In this document: positions 15,714 through 24,363 of the stretch, one piece after another
Layout: every line of letters begins with the position of its first letter
Numbering within the stretch: position 1 is the stretch's first letter
NCBI RefSeq assembly: GCF_000468755.1
Contig: NZ_AWEZ01000059.1
Span: 1 to 34,137, forward strand
DNA: 34,137 bases
Origin: Olsenella profusa F0195
GTDB lineage: Bacteria > Actinomycetota > Coriobacteriia > Coriobacteriales > Atopobiaceae
Direction: 5' to 3'
Program-made: the position numbers and the translations under genes
Notes under the pieces: model-generated
The model's input: only the letters and a program-made list of their open reading frames with translations
What the model was told of the DNA's origin: nothing
Database searches by the model: none

Positions 15714-17069
15714 TCACTCGATCGTGAACTCGGCAAAGGCGGTATCGTCACCGCCATCGGCCCCGGCATCGGCTGCCGCATGCCGGAAGTCATCGGACCC
15801 CAAAAGCCCCTCCACCGTCGCGTGCGGATCCTGCACCATGATGTCCAGCATCTCGATGAAGTCGCGGATCACCTCGCGCGGGGTCACGTGGGTGTCCGCC
15901 CCGACGCGCGCGAGCTCTATCTCCAGGAAGCGTGCCAGGTCGTCCTCCGTGAGGCGCCGCCCATAGCCAAAGAGCCCCGCATGGATGTCCGCGAGCTTCT
16001 CCACGAGCACGAGCAGCTCCTCTGGGGTGAGCGGCGTGAGGCGTATGACCGGCGCCAGCAGGTCCACGTGCCCCTCGCGCCCAAGACGCCCCTGCGTGAG
16101 GCGGCTGCGCAGCGCCTCGTAGGAGTACAGGCCGCGCCGGCGGTCCTCCACGCACTGGGGCGTGCCACTCATGATGATGCCCAGGTACGATGCCTTGCCC
16201 TGCAGGGTGTCGTTGTACATGGTCAGGATCTTCTCGTAGTTGTACTGACGGCTGATGGCGTTGGGGATCTTGTAGAGGTTCACGAGCTCGTCCACGAGCA
16301 CCACGAGCCCCTCGTAGCCGGCCCCGCGCAGGAAGCGCGCGAACAGCTTGATGTAGTCATACCAGTCGTCATCCGAGATGATCACGTTCACGCCCAGCTC
16401 AAAGCGGGCCTCCGCCTTGGTGCGGTACTCGCCGCGGAACCACTTGACCACGCTGGCCTTGACGTCATCATCCCCCGCGAGGTGCGCGCGAAAGTACGCC
16501 GAGAGGATCCTGGCGAAGTCGAACCCATGCACCAGCTCCTGCAGGTCGCTGATGACGGCAAAGATGCGCCGCTCCACCTCGTCAGCGAAGGCGGAATCGT
16601 CCGGCGCCACACCCAAGGCCACCACCTGGCTCTGCACACCTGAGATCCAGCGATCGAGGATGAGCGTGAGTGCCCCGCCCTCGGGCCGCGTCTTGGTGGA
16701 GAGGTTGCCGATGAGCTCGCGGTACGTCGCCAGCCCCTGTCCCTTCGAACCCGAAAGACGCCGCTCGGGCGAGAGGTCCGCATCCGCCACCACAAAGCCC
16801 TTGCCCATGGCATGGGTGCGAATGGTCTGCAAAAGGAAGCTCTTGCCGCTGCCATAACGGCCCACCACGAAGCGGAAGGAGGCACCGCCATCGGACACGA
16901 TGTCGAGGTCGCGCAGGAGGGCGGCGATCTCCGCCTCACGTCCCACGGTGATGTAGGGCAGCCCGATGCGCGGCACCACGCCACCCTTGAGCGAGTTGAT
17001 GATGACCGTCGCGATGCGCTTGGGCACGCGCGGACGCCGCACCTGCGCCGTCTCGTCCTGCATGGTCAC
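15714..17069 (-). CDS. DUF2791/BrxD-like ATPase, candidate SngB of a Shango-like system
   Basis: This 451-residue P-loop protein has Walker A GRYGSGKSFLL at residues 70-80 and Walker B LVVLVDE at about 255-261. PRIGLPYITVGREAEIAALL precedes the ATPase core, and AGYEGLVVLVDELVNLYKI and IIMSGTPQCVEDRRRGLYSYEALRSRL follow. These fit the 'BREX system ATP-binding' (DUF2791) family. The start is the GTG at 17069, whose GTGA overlaps the stop of the TerB-domain gene, with GGGAGG 7 nt before it. Overlap with a TerB-N/C protein is the gene pair seen in Shango (SngA-SngB). The predicted role is an ATP-driven step in phage sensing or DNA handling, based on family knowledge only. Confidence 0.82.
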   Translation of the reverse strand: MTMQDETAQVRRPRVPKRIATVIINSLKGGVVPRIGLPYITVGREAEIAALLRDLDIVSDGGASFRFVVGRYGSGKSFLLQTIRTHAMGKGFVVADADLSPERRLSGSKGQGLATYRELIGNLSTKTRPEGGALTLILDRWISGVQSQVVALGVAPDDSAFADEVERRIFAVISDLQELVHGFDFARILSAYFRAHLAGDDDVKASVVKWFRGEYRTKAEARFELGVNVIISDDDWYDYIKLFARFLRGAGYEGLVVLVDELVNLYKIPNAISRQYNYEKILTMYNDTLQGKASYLGIIMSGTPQCVEDRRRGLYSYEALRSRLTQGRLGREGHVDLLAPVIRLTPLTPEELLVLVEKLADIHAGLFGYGRRLTEDDLARFLEIELARVGADTHVTPREVIRDFIEMLDIMVQDPHATVEGLLGSDDFRHAAADAGADGGDDTAFAEFTIE

Positions 17070-18895
17070 GAAAGGGCCTCCCTCACGTCCTCGGCATAGT
17101 CCTCCACCAGGTACGGCTCGTCCCCATCGAACGCGATGACGGTATCGCCCACCAGGTCGAAGAGCAGCTCGTTTATGGTATCCACCGCAAGCGACAGCAG
17201 GGAGCCGCCCTCCGCTGCGGCGGCCCTCGCTGCGGCGACATCCCCTGCAAGCAGTGCCTGAAGGATGGCGCGTTGCGCGGAGGTGAGCGACGAGGCGCCC
17301 GACGGTGCGCCCACGGGATCAGGCGTGGGTCGTGCGGAGGATGCAACCGCTGCCGCTGGCATCCCCTTTGCAGCCTGCCGCACCGGCTCCCACTCGCGTT
17401 CCTCGTCCACCAGCAGCGCCTCGCGCGTACGACTCGCCGCCATGCGGATGTTCCCCAGCTGGGAGCGGTCGATGTGCACCTCTGCGGCACGCGCCGCAGC
17501 CCTCTGCCCCAGCCAGGCGGAGACCTCCTCCCCCACGAGCGCCGTGAGGTACTTGGGTGCGTGGCGTTCCTTGAGCGGGGGCACGTCCCCCACCCGCTCG
17601 CGCAGGATGCGGTCGACCGTATGCAGGACGAGGCCGAGCTCGCTGCTGGCCGAGCGCACCTCGCACGGCTCGGTCAGCCACCACGCGCCCGCACGGCACG
17701 ACACGACCTCCCCACTGGGCAGCGCGATGGTCACATCCTCGTGAGGCGGCTCCCCTGCGCACACGGCCGTGGAGTACATCATGTGATGATAGGTGCATGC
17801 CGCGCCAAAGAGCCCGTCCAGGAAGCTCGCCTTGCGGCGGCGCTCGCAGTGCTCCACCAGGCGCGCGAACACCTGCGGCAGGATGCCCCCGACATCGTCC
17901 GCATGCGTCCGCATCACCTTGGACGCGAGGATGTGGTAGGTGGACGCCCCGTTCAGCGCCCGCACGAGGACATCGCGTCCCGGCAGGCCCGGGACATCCG
18001 CATCCCAGCGCAGGTGCCGCCGTGTCCCGGATGCATGCCCTCCATCCCCGGCAGCGTGCGCCAGCAGCGCATCCTGGGCCGTCCGCAACTCCCTGACGGC
18101 CCGCACCACGGCATCCCCCCTACCCTGCACATAGGGCGCGAGTGCCGGTTGCGAGAGGTCGAGATCGTGGACGAGCGCATAGTCGCGTATCCACAGGGGC
18201 AGGTAGCGATCGAGGGCACGGCCTCGCCCATCGGCACCATAACCCTCATGGAGGCCGATCAGCTCGCGCAGCCCACCCTGTCCGGGTTCGACGCCCACGT
18301 CGGCAAGCACCTCATAGGCATGCACGAACACGAAGGCGGGCGGACAGCCGAGCACCTCGCCCCTGCGAAAGTGCGTACGCCAGGTGAAGTAGCCCCGCAG
18401 CACACGGTCGGGCATGTCCTCGTACGTGGGGTAGTAGCTGGAGAAGTTGCCCAAAAACGGCAGGTCGTCCGTGTAGTCTGCCATAAGGTGCGCCTGCTCC
18501 ACAAAGAGCTTGCCACCAGCCGGGCCATGGCCTTCCGTCCGCCGCTGCCGTGCCAGGGCACGCATGGCCTCGATCGGGGCGGTGCGCTCCACCTCAGGCT
18601 CATGTGGCGACAGCGGCAGCGGCCGGGGGCGACCCTGCGTCGGGGAATGTGCGCGAGCCGAGGGCCGAGCTGGATGGGGCGATCGCACCCGCTGGGCGTC
18701 CTTCCCCCAGCGTCGGTCGTTCAGCAGGTCGCGCCCCGTGCGCAGGAGAGGCTCATCGGCATACAGCCCGCCCTGCCGTACGCGCTCGCGCTCGTGCGGC
18801 GCAAGATCCGCAAGGATCTGCTGGAGTATGTCATCGGCCCGTGTCACACGCCCCTCCGTACCACATGCGTACACCTGTTCGTAAGTATACGCCAT
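17066..18895 (-). CDS. TerB-N/TerB-C domain protein, candidate SngA of a Shango-like system
   Basis: This 609-residue protein carries a TerB-N domain (about 105-310) marked by FVEQAHLMADYTDDLPF, YYPTYEDMPDRVLRGYFTWR and FRRGEVLGCPPAFVFVHAYE. A central TerB-like region contains CERRRKASFLDGLFGAAC, and a TerB-C region (about 470-600) contains EVHIDRSQLGNIRMAASRTREAL. A Pro/Arg-rich linker occupies residues 70-105 and an Ala/Pro-rich one about 525-550. The ATG at 18895 follows GAAGG; a GTG three codons earlier is possible. It lies 24 bp after the P-type ATPase gene and overlaps the DUF2791 ATPase by 4 bp. In Shango, SngA is the TerB protein and is thought to act with an ATPase and a helicase against phage. 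Confidence 0.8.
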   Translation of the reverse strand: MAYTYEQVYACGTEGRVTRADDILQQILADLAPHERERVRQGGLYADEPLLRTGRDLLNDRRWGKDAQRVRSPHPARPSARAHSPTQGRPRPLPLSPHEPEVERTAPIEAMRALARQRRTEGHGPAGGKLFVEQAHLMADYTDDLPFLGNFSSYYPTYEDMPDRVLRGYFTWRTHFRRGEVLGCPPAFVFVHAYEVLADVGVEPGQGGLRELIGLHEGYGADGRGRALDRYLPLWIRDYALVHDLDLSQPALAPYVQGRGDAVVRAVRELRTAQDALLAHAAGDGGHASGTRRHLRWDADVPGLPGRDVLVRALNGASTYHILASKVMRTHADDVGGILPQVFARLVEHCERRRKASFLDGLFGAACTYHHMMYSTAVCAGEPPHEDVTIALPSGEVVSCRAGAWWLTEPCEVRSASSELGLVLHTVDRILRERVGDVPPLKERHAPKYLTALVGEEVSAWLGQRAAARAAEVHIDRSQLGNIRMAASRTREALLVDEEREWEPVRQAAKGMPAAAVASSARPTPDPVGAPSGASSLTSAQRAILQALLAGDVAAARAAAAEGGSLLSLAVDTINELLFDLVGDTVIAFDGDEPYLVEDYAEDVREALS

Positions 18896-18919
18896 GTCGC
18901 GCACCTTCGTCCGACGACG

Positions 18920-21292
18920 CTACCGCAGTTCCGTCCCCTCATCCTCGCCATCAAGGCGCCTGAGCGAGAGGTCGTACAGCCTCAGGAACAGCGTGCAGGT
19001 CGCCAGACCAACAAGCAGCGCGAACAAGCCCGTATGAGGTTCGAGCAGCGCCACGCGGAAGACGGGGGCGAACACGGTGCAGCCCAGCGTGACGATGGCT
19101 GCCACCACCACCAGGAGAGTCGTACGCACGGGCGTGAGCGGCTGCGAGATGCGCCAGATGAGACACGTTCCCACGGCGGCCGTCAACACCAGACAGAGGG
19201 TGGACATCTCCGCGGACGAGAGCCCCCATGCGCCCCGCAGCACGAGCGCTGCGCCCAGCGCCACCAGGATGGACACGGACGCCGGAAGCGACCGCGCCAG
19301 CACATGCCGGAGGAACTCCCCCCGCACGAGGTCGTGGTTGGGCTCAAGCGCCAGGACGAACGACGGGACACCGATGATGGCAAGGGACAGCAGCGACATC
19401 TGGATGGGCAGGAAGGGGTACGGCGGCCAGAGGATGCACATGAGGGCCAGCACGGCCGTGTAGGCCGTCTTCACCAAGAAGAGCGAGGCGGAGCGCTGCA
19501 GATTGTTGATGGAGCGCCTTCCCTCCGCCACCACCTCGGGCAGATGGGAGAAGTCGTCATCCGCCAGGACGATCTCGGATACGTTGCGCGCCGCGGCCGA
19601 ACCCGAGGCGACCGAGATGGAGCAGTCCGCCTCGCGGAGGGCAAGGATGTCGTTGACGCCGTCGCCCGTCATGGCAACCACATGGCCATCAGCCTGAAGC
19701 GCCTGCACGAGCAGGCGCTTCTGCTCCGGCGTGACGCGACCGAACACGTGGCAGCGCCGCGCCGCCTGCCGCAGCTGCCGCTCCGTGGAGAGCGTCTGGA
19801 CATCGATGGTGTCCTCCGCATGGGGAATGCCGGCGCGCTGGGCGATGGCCGCCGCGGTTTGCGGGTCGTCGCCGGAGATGACCCGCAGGTCGACGCCCTG
19901 CACGCGAAAGTAGCGTATGGTTGCCGGCGCCGTGGGGCGCAGCTGGTCGCGCAGGGTCACCATGCCCAGAAGCTCCGCCACGCCAGTGGGCATGCCGTCT
20001 GCCGTGAAGCCCGCGTGCCGACAGACCACCAGGACGCGCTCGCAGGGGTCAGGCGACACGACGGCAAGCAGCTCGTCCGCCTGGGCGCGCTGGCCGCCGG
20101 CGAGCAGGAACCCCGCCGCACCCAGGGACAGTGCCTCCCCCGTTGGCGTCACACAGCCGGAGAACTTGCGACGCGAGCTGAACGGCACCGCGCGCAGCGG
20201 TGCTGCGCCCTCGGGGACGTCCCGTTCGGCGGCATAGGCGAGAAGGGCCTTGCCCGTCGCATTGGCATCCTCGGCCGTCGCGCGCGCGACGGCCGCCAGC
20301 GCGCGCATCACCTCCCCCTCGTCGTGTCCGGGCGCCGCCACGACGCGCGCGACCTCCATGTCGCCCGTCGTGATGGTGCCGGTCTTGTCCAGGCACAGCG
20401 TGTCCACGCGCGCGAGTGTCTCCACGCAATAGGACTGCTGCACGAGCACGCTGCGAAGGGCCAGGCGGGTGGTGGCGATGGCCAGGACGCTGGAGACCAG
20501 CAGCACGAGGCCCTGTGGGATCATGCCGACGACGGCGGCGACGGTCGAGAGGATGGCGTCATCGAGCGCAAAGCGCCCCGAGAGCCACATGCGCAGAAAG
20601 AGGCCGATGCCCAAGGGAAAGAGCGCAAATGTCCCCAGGCGAATGATGTGGTGGATGGCGTCGAGCATCTGCGAGCGTACCCGCTTGTCACGCTTGGCCT
20701 CGGCGCTGATGCGGGCGGCATAGCCCTCCCGACCGATGCGCACGATGCGCGCGACGACGCTGCCCGACTCGAGAAAGCTGCCGCTGAGCAGCTCGTCCCC
20801 CGCAACCTTGGGCAGGGGCTTCGACTCGCCCGTCAGGAGCGACTCGTCCACGTGCGCCTCTCCCGAGAGCACGCGCGCGTCCGCCGGGACCTGGTCCCCA
20901 TGGGCGAGCAGGATGACGTCGTCGAGCACCAGGTCGGACGGCGGAAGCTCGATGGTGCGGCCATCGCGCCGACAGCGCACGCGCTGCCGCGTGAGGATGG
21001 TCAGCCGATCCACCATGCGCTTGGCACGCACCTCCTGAAGGGTCCCGATGGCCAGGTTGCAGAGGACGACAAGCATGAAGAGCATGTTGCGCCACTGGCC
21101 GGTAGAGACAACGAGCAGGGCAAGGAACAGGTTGACGGCATTGAACAGCGTGCAGACATGCTCTTTGAGAATGCGGCCGACCGACTTGGTCTTGACGTCC
21201 GCGTCGCCGTTGACCTGGCCAGCCTGCTGGCGTGCGCGCACCTCGGGGGCGGTGAGGCCATGCGCGGGATGGTATGTGGCGTCGATGCTCAT
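18920..21292 (-). CDS. Cation-translocating P-type ATPase, CtpE-like
   Basis: A P-type ATPase of about 790 residues. It has TGES (154-157) in the actuator domain, phosphorylated Asp302 in LCLDKTGTITTGD, the hinge motif TGDGVNDILALREADCSI, and a MIPQGLVLLVSS motif in the fourth membrane segment (257-268). About ten membrane segments are expected. The PQGL/PEGL segment and lack of N-terminal metal-binding domains resemble CtpE, reported to move calcium in mycobacteria; the ion is not certain here. No ribosome site precedes any start. A promoter (TGGACC, 17 nt, TACAAT at 21300-21305) places transcription initiation at about 21292-21294, so the ATG at 21292 may be leaderless. A start at 21301 is the alternative. 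Confidence 0.87.
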   Translation of the reverse strand: MSIDATYHPAHGLTAPEVRARQQAGQVNGDADVKTKSVGRILKEHVCTLFNAVNLFLALLVVSTGQWRNMLFMLVVLCNLAIGTLQEVRAKRMVDRLTILTRQRVRCRRDGRTIELPPSDLVLDDVILLAHGDQVPADARVLSGEAHVDESLLTGESKPLPKVAGDELLSGSFLESGSVVARIVRIGREGYAARISAEAKRDKRVRSQMLDAIHHIIRLGTFALFPLGIGLFLRMWLSGRFALDDAILSTVAAVVGMIPQGLVLLVSSVLAIATTRLALRSVLVQQSYCVETLARVDTLCLDKTGTITTGDMEVARVVAAPGHDEGEVMRALAAVARATAEDANATGKALLAYAAERDVPEGAAPLRAVPFSSRRKFSGCVTPTGEALSLGAAGFLLAGGQRAQADELLAVVSPDPCERVLVVCRHAGFTADGMPTGVAELLGMVTLRDQLRPTAPATIRYFRVQGVDLRVISGDDPQTAAAIAQRAGIPHAEDTIDVQTLSTERQLRQAARRCHVFGRVTPEQKRLLVQALQADGHVVAMTGDGVNDILALREADCSISVASGSAAARNVSEIVLADDDFSHLPEVVAEGRRSINNLQRSASLFLVKTAYTAVLALMCILWPPYPFLPIQMSLLSLAIIGVPSFVLALEPNHDLVRGEFLRHVLARSLPASVSILVALGAALVLRGAWGLSSAEMSTLCLVLTAAVGTCLIWRISQPLTPVRTTLLVVVAAIVTLGCTVFAPVFRVALLEPHTGLFALLVGLATCTLFLRLYDLSLRRLDGEDEGTELR

Positions 21293-21299
21293 AGGGGAC

Positions 21300-21328
21300 A
21301 TTGTACCGAGAAACCCCAAGCGGTCCAT
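21300..21328 (-). promoter_or_regulatory. Probable leaderless promoter of the P-type ATPase operon
   Basis: On the minus strand TGGACC (21323-21328), a 17-nt spacer and TACAAT (21300-21305) form a recognisable promoter. Its expected start point coincides with the ATG at 21292. This would also drive the TerB-domain and DUF2791 ATPase genes downstream. Confidence 0.5.
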
Positions 21329-21365
21329 GAGCGGCTACGGCGGCGTGGCCCTGGAGAGCCGGAGG

Positions 21366-21389
21366 GCCGGGCATCCGTGGATGCCCGGC
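21366..21389. repeat. Perfect short hairpin upstream of the P-type ATPase
   Basis: GCCGGGCATC and GATGCCCGGC pair perfectly around the loop CGTG. No T-run follows on either strand, so termination is unlikely. It stands between the A3 repeat and the ATPase promoter, where an operator or structural role is possible. Confidence 0.5.
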
Positions 21390-21409
21390 AGCGCCAGCGG
21401 CATCCGGTC

Positions 21410-21590
21410 GTGTGGGTGCCGATTGCTTCGTGTGGGTGTCTTTCTCCCGAGAGGGGCTGACAGAGCCGCAGGTCGCGAGAAGCCAGAACAGGAGAAAAGC
21501 ACCCACATGCAGGAATTGGCACCCACATGCGACAGACAGCACCCACAGGGGTAGGGATCGGCACCCACATGCGGCAGGCAGCACCCACCC
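21410..21590. repeat. Family A palindromic repeat element, copy A3
   Basis: One left unit (21410) and a hairpin arm GTGTGGGTGTCTTTCTCCCG (21430-21449) face the right arm GGAGAAAAGCACCCACAT (21491-21508), followed by four inverted units ending at 21528, 21548, 21570 and 21590. The loop holds GCAGGTCGC (21468-21476), the complement of GCGACCTGC, so this copy is inverted relative to A1. It has the most units of any copy and starts 18 bp from the isomerase stop, in the gap upstream of the P-type ATPase. Confidence 0.87.
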
Positions 21591-21607
21591 CGCCTGACAG
21601 CCCGGCG

Positions 21608-22069
21608 TCACGACAGCGCGACGGTGCGCTCCCTGTCGATGGCGGCCACCTTGTCACGGCGACGCTGATACTTCTCGGCCGTGAGCGGCTCGGCGGACAT
21701 CCAAGCCTCGACGGTGGCCATGGCCAGCACCGGCCCGATGAGCTTGCCTCCTAGGCACAGCACGTTGGCGTCGTTGTGCTGGCGCGCCAGTTCCGCACAG
21801 ACCGGATCCTGGCAGACGCAGGCAAAGATGCCACGGAACTTGTTGGCGATCATCGCGGAGCCATAGCCCACGCCATCGACGAAGATCCCTCGGTCGCACA
21901 CACCCATTGCCACCACCTGCGCTGCCGGCACGATGAAGTCGGAGAGGTCGCACGAGCCACTGTCGTGCGTGCCAAAGTCGCGCACCTCGTGGCCCTGGGA
22001 CTCGAGCCATTCCCTTATCTGCACTTTGAGGTCGTACCCCGCGTGATCGTTGGCCATGGCGATGATCAT
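21608..22069 (-). CDS. RpiB/LacA/LacB-family sugar-phosphate isomerase
   Basis: This 153-residue protein has the RpiB fold: IIAMANDHAGYDLK at the N-terminus (substrate-binding Asp8 and His9), HEVRDFGTHDSGSCDLSDF, and VGYGSAMIANKFRGIFACVC. His98 in ARQHNDANVLCLGG matches the ring-opening histidine of E. coli RpiB. The proton-transferring cysteine of E. coli RpiB (in the CGTG context) is replaced by Asp65 (FVDGVGYG), so the substrate may not be ribose 5-phosphate. ATG 22069 follows GGAAGGG. It lies 73 bp downstream of the flavoprotein gene on the same strand, so the two are probably co-transcribed. Confidence 0.85.
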   Translation of the reverse strand: MIIAMANDHAGYDLKVQIREWLESQGHEVRDFGTHDSGSCDLSDFIVPAAQVVAMGVCDRGIFVDGVGYGSAMIANKFRGIFACVCQDPVCAELARQHNDANVLCLGGKLIGPVLAMATVEAWMSAEPLTAEKYQRRRDKVAAIDRERTVALS

Positions 22070-22142
22070 GACAAACCACCCTTCCTTCCCTGTGGTGGGC
22101 ATGGCTCGGACCACAGGGGGCCGGGCCGCCCGTCCCTGTCGT

Positions 22143-24143
22143 CTAGATCTCCATGCAGAGCTGATAGGCGTCCCAGATGGCATCCATGATGAGTCCCACC
22201 CCGTTGGAGTCACCGATGTTGTACACCAGCTTGTCGCTGTCTTGCAGCTCGTCATAGAGCGCGCTGTCGGCGCGGTAGCCCAACGACTCCATCACGGTAT
22301 CCGCCTCGACGGTCGCAAGCGAGCCATCCTTCTTCCTCACGACCAGCCCCGCCTCTTCCACATGGTCGGCCGATGTGGACTCCAGCACCTCCACCTTGTT
22401 GAGGGCCAGCAGGTCCTTGAGCATGTCGTAGTTGGCGAAGCACATGCCCTCCCCGCCCCGCAGGATCTTGGGCAGCATCTCGACGACCGTCACCTTGTGG
22501 CCGTGCTGTGCGAGCGAGAGTGCCGTCTCGCAGCCCACCAGGCCGCCGCCGATGACGGCGACACGCTCCCCAGGCTCCACCGTACCGGCGATGATCTCGT
22601 CCGCAAGGACGGTCTTGCCCGCCGGCCCACCAAGGTCGACGCTGATGGGCGTGGCTCCCGTGCCCACGACGACCACGTCGAAGTCACTCGCGTCCACCTC
22701 GGCCGCCGTTGCCTCGTGGTTCAGTTCCACCGTGATGGGGAGCCTCCTGAGCTGGCGCTCGTACCAGGCCAACAACTTGAGGTCATCCTGCTTGAAGTCC
22801 GGCGCGCCCGAGAGGCGCAGCTCACCACCGAGACGGTCGGTCCTCTCCCAGAGCGTCACGGCATGACCGCGGAGGGCCGCCACGCGCGCAGCCTCCATGC
22901 CACCCACGCCACCGCCGACGACGAGGACCTTCTTCGGCTCGGTCGTGGGGACGAGGCGGAACGTGCGCTCGCGCCCACAGGCGGGGTTGACGGCACAGGA
23001 GATCTGCTGACCCTGTTCCAGGCGTGCCATGCAACCGGCATGGCAGCTCAGACACGGGCGAATCTCCTCGATCTGGCCGCGTTTGACCTTGTTGGGCCAG
23101 GCGGCGTCAGCCAACAACGGGCGCCCGAGGGCGATCATGTCACAGTCGGGACCGAGGGACCCCACGCTCATGTCGGGATCATCCATGCGCCCTGCCAGGA
23201 TGATGGGGGTCTTGATGCCGTCCTCCTTCATCCGATGACCAAACGTGCGATAGATGCCCTTCTGGTTGAAGTACATGGGCGGGTGGTTCCAGTACCAGGA
23301 GTCATAGGTGCCAGCGTCCACGTTGAACAGGTCGTAGCCGGCATCCTCCAACAGATGCGCGGCACGCAGGCCCTCGTCGTAGTCACGCGCGGCCTCCTCG
23401 AACTCCTCGCCTGGCAGCGCTCCCTGGCGGATGGCCTTCACGAAGCCCTTGAGCGAGAAGCGCAGGCTCACCGGAAAGTCATCCCCACAGATCTCCTTGA
23501 TGCCCTGCACCACCTTGATGGCCGGCTTGAGGCCGTTCTCGAGGCAGCCTCCCCACTCGTCCGTGCGGTGGTTGTAGAGCGCCGTGGCAAACTGGTCGAG
23601 CAGGTAGCCCTCGTGCACGGCATGGATCTCCACGCCGTCGAACTGCGCGTGTCGGGCGCTTGCGGCAGCGGCTATCATGCCCTTGATCCAGCGGTCTATC
23701 TCTGCCGTGGTCATCGCGCGATGCTCGATGGAGGGATCCCAGCGGTTCTCGATCGTGGACGGCGCCCAGAACGTGGTGCCCATCGGCGGCATCATCGCAC
23801 GGCCAAAGCCCCCGGAGACCTGCAGGAACATCGTGGAGTTGAAGGCATGGATGCGCTCGTTCATGCTCCAGGTGGTCTTGGCGAACCAGACGGGGTCGTA
23901 GGCTGCGCACGGTGTGGCAAACGCGTACATCTCGTCGTAGCTTCCCAAGGTGACGCCGCTCATGACCAGACCGGTGCCGCCCTTGGCACGCTCGACGTAG
24001 TAGTCCTGGGCACGCTGCGAGAAGCCGCCACGGCTGTCGCTCATCATCACCATGCCGAGCGGGGCGAAGGCGATACGGTTCTTGAACGTGGTCTTACGCA
24101 CCGTGATGGGTTCGAACAGCTTCGCATGGAGACTCTTGGGCAT
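22143..24143 (-). CDS. Old yellow enzyme-type Fe-S flavoprotein (2-enoate/2,4-dienoyl-CoA reductase family)
   Basis: This 666-residue protein combines an N-terminal FMN TIM barrel (1-360), a 4Fe-4S site at Cys364, Cys367, Cys371 and Cys383 (RPCLSCHAGCMARL...ISCAVNP), and a C-terminal FAD/NAD(P)H part with VVGGGVGGMEAARVAAL and VIGGGLVGCETALSLA. IHAVHEGYLLDQF holds the barrel's active-site His and Tyr region. Relatives reduce activated double bonds in 2-enoates, dienoyl-CoAs, steroids or plant-derived phenylacrylates. The substrate cannot be deduced. ATG 24143 follows GGAGGGGAG. It precedes the RpiB-like isomerase gene. Confidence 0.9.
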   Translation of the reverse strand: MPKSLHAKLFEPITVRKTTFKNRIAFAPLGMVMMSDSRGGFSQRAQDYYVERAKGGTGLVMSGVTLGSYDEMYAFATPCAAYDPVWFAKTTWSMNERIHAFNSTMFLQVSGGFGRAMMPPMGTTFWAPSTIENRWDPSIEHRAMTTAEIDRWIKGMIAAAASARHAQFDGVEIHAVHEGYLLDQFATALYNHRTDEWGGCLENGLKPAIKVVQGIKEICGDDFPVSLRFSLKGFVKAIRQGALPGEEFEEAARDYDEGLRAAHLLEDAGYDLFNVDAGTYDSWYWNHPPMYFNQKGIYRTFGHRMKEDGIKTPIILAGRMDDPDMSVGSLGPDCDMIALGRPLLADAAWPNKVKRGQIEEIRPCLSCHAGCMARLEQGQQISCAVNPACGRERTFRLVPTTEPKKVLVVGGGVGGMEAARVAALRGHAVTLWERTDRLGGELRLSGAPDFKQDDLKLLAWYERQLRRLPITVELNHEATAAEVDASDFDVVVVGTGATPISVDLGGPAGKTVLADEIIAGTVEPGERVAVIGGGLVGCETALSLAQHGHKVTVVEMLPKILRGGEGMCFANYDMLKDLLALNKVEVLESTSADHVEEAGLVVRKKDGSLATVEADTVMESLGYRADSALYDELQDSDKLVYNIGDSNGVGLIMDAIWDAYQLCMEI

Positions 24144-24249
24144 GGGATGCTCCCCTCCGTGATGCGCCTCCCCCAAGGCGGCGTGCAGATGCTCACTGGC
24201 ATGGTAGGGCGCACGCCCTGCCCCACGGGACAGAATTGGGCAAGACGCA

Positions 24250-24263
24250 TGCAGGCGCCTGCA
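24250..24263. promoter_or_regulatory. Perfect 14-bp palindrome upstream of the flavoprotein
   Basis: TGCAGGCGCCTGCA reads the same on both strands and lies 107 bp before the flavoprotein ATG, between that gene and the terminator of its upstream neighbour. It is a candidate operator; no regulator gene is adjacent. Confidence 0.4.
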
Positions 24264-24309
24264 GACGTACGCGCGCGGGCATGGGGATGGTGACGGCAGC
24301 CAGAGAAGA

Positions 24310-24336
24310 GGGCGGCCGGCACGAAGCCGGCCGCCC
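24310..24336 (-). terminator. Intrinsic terminator after the small membrane protein gene
   Basis: On the minus strand GGGCGGCCGGC, loop TTCGT and GCCGGCCGCCC form a perfect 11-bp GC-rich stem followed by TCTTCTCT. It lies 28 bp past the stop at 24364 and separates that gene from the flavoprotein operon. Confidence 0.8.
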
Positions 24337-24363
24337 AGGCACCTCAGTCTGTGGGCCCTTGAC

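Noticed and set aside
17273-21460. Very long plus-strand open frame opposite the P-type ATPase and TerB genes
   Set aside because: It is a GC-rich antisense frame. The minus-strand proteins carry clear family motifs, while the plus frame shows none and is rich in His, Arg and Gln.
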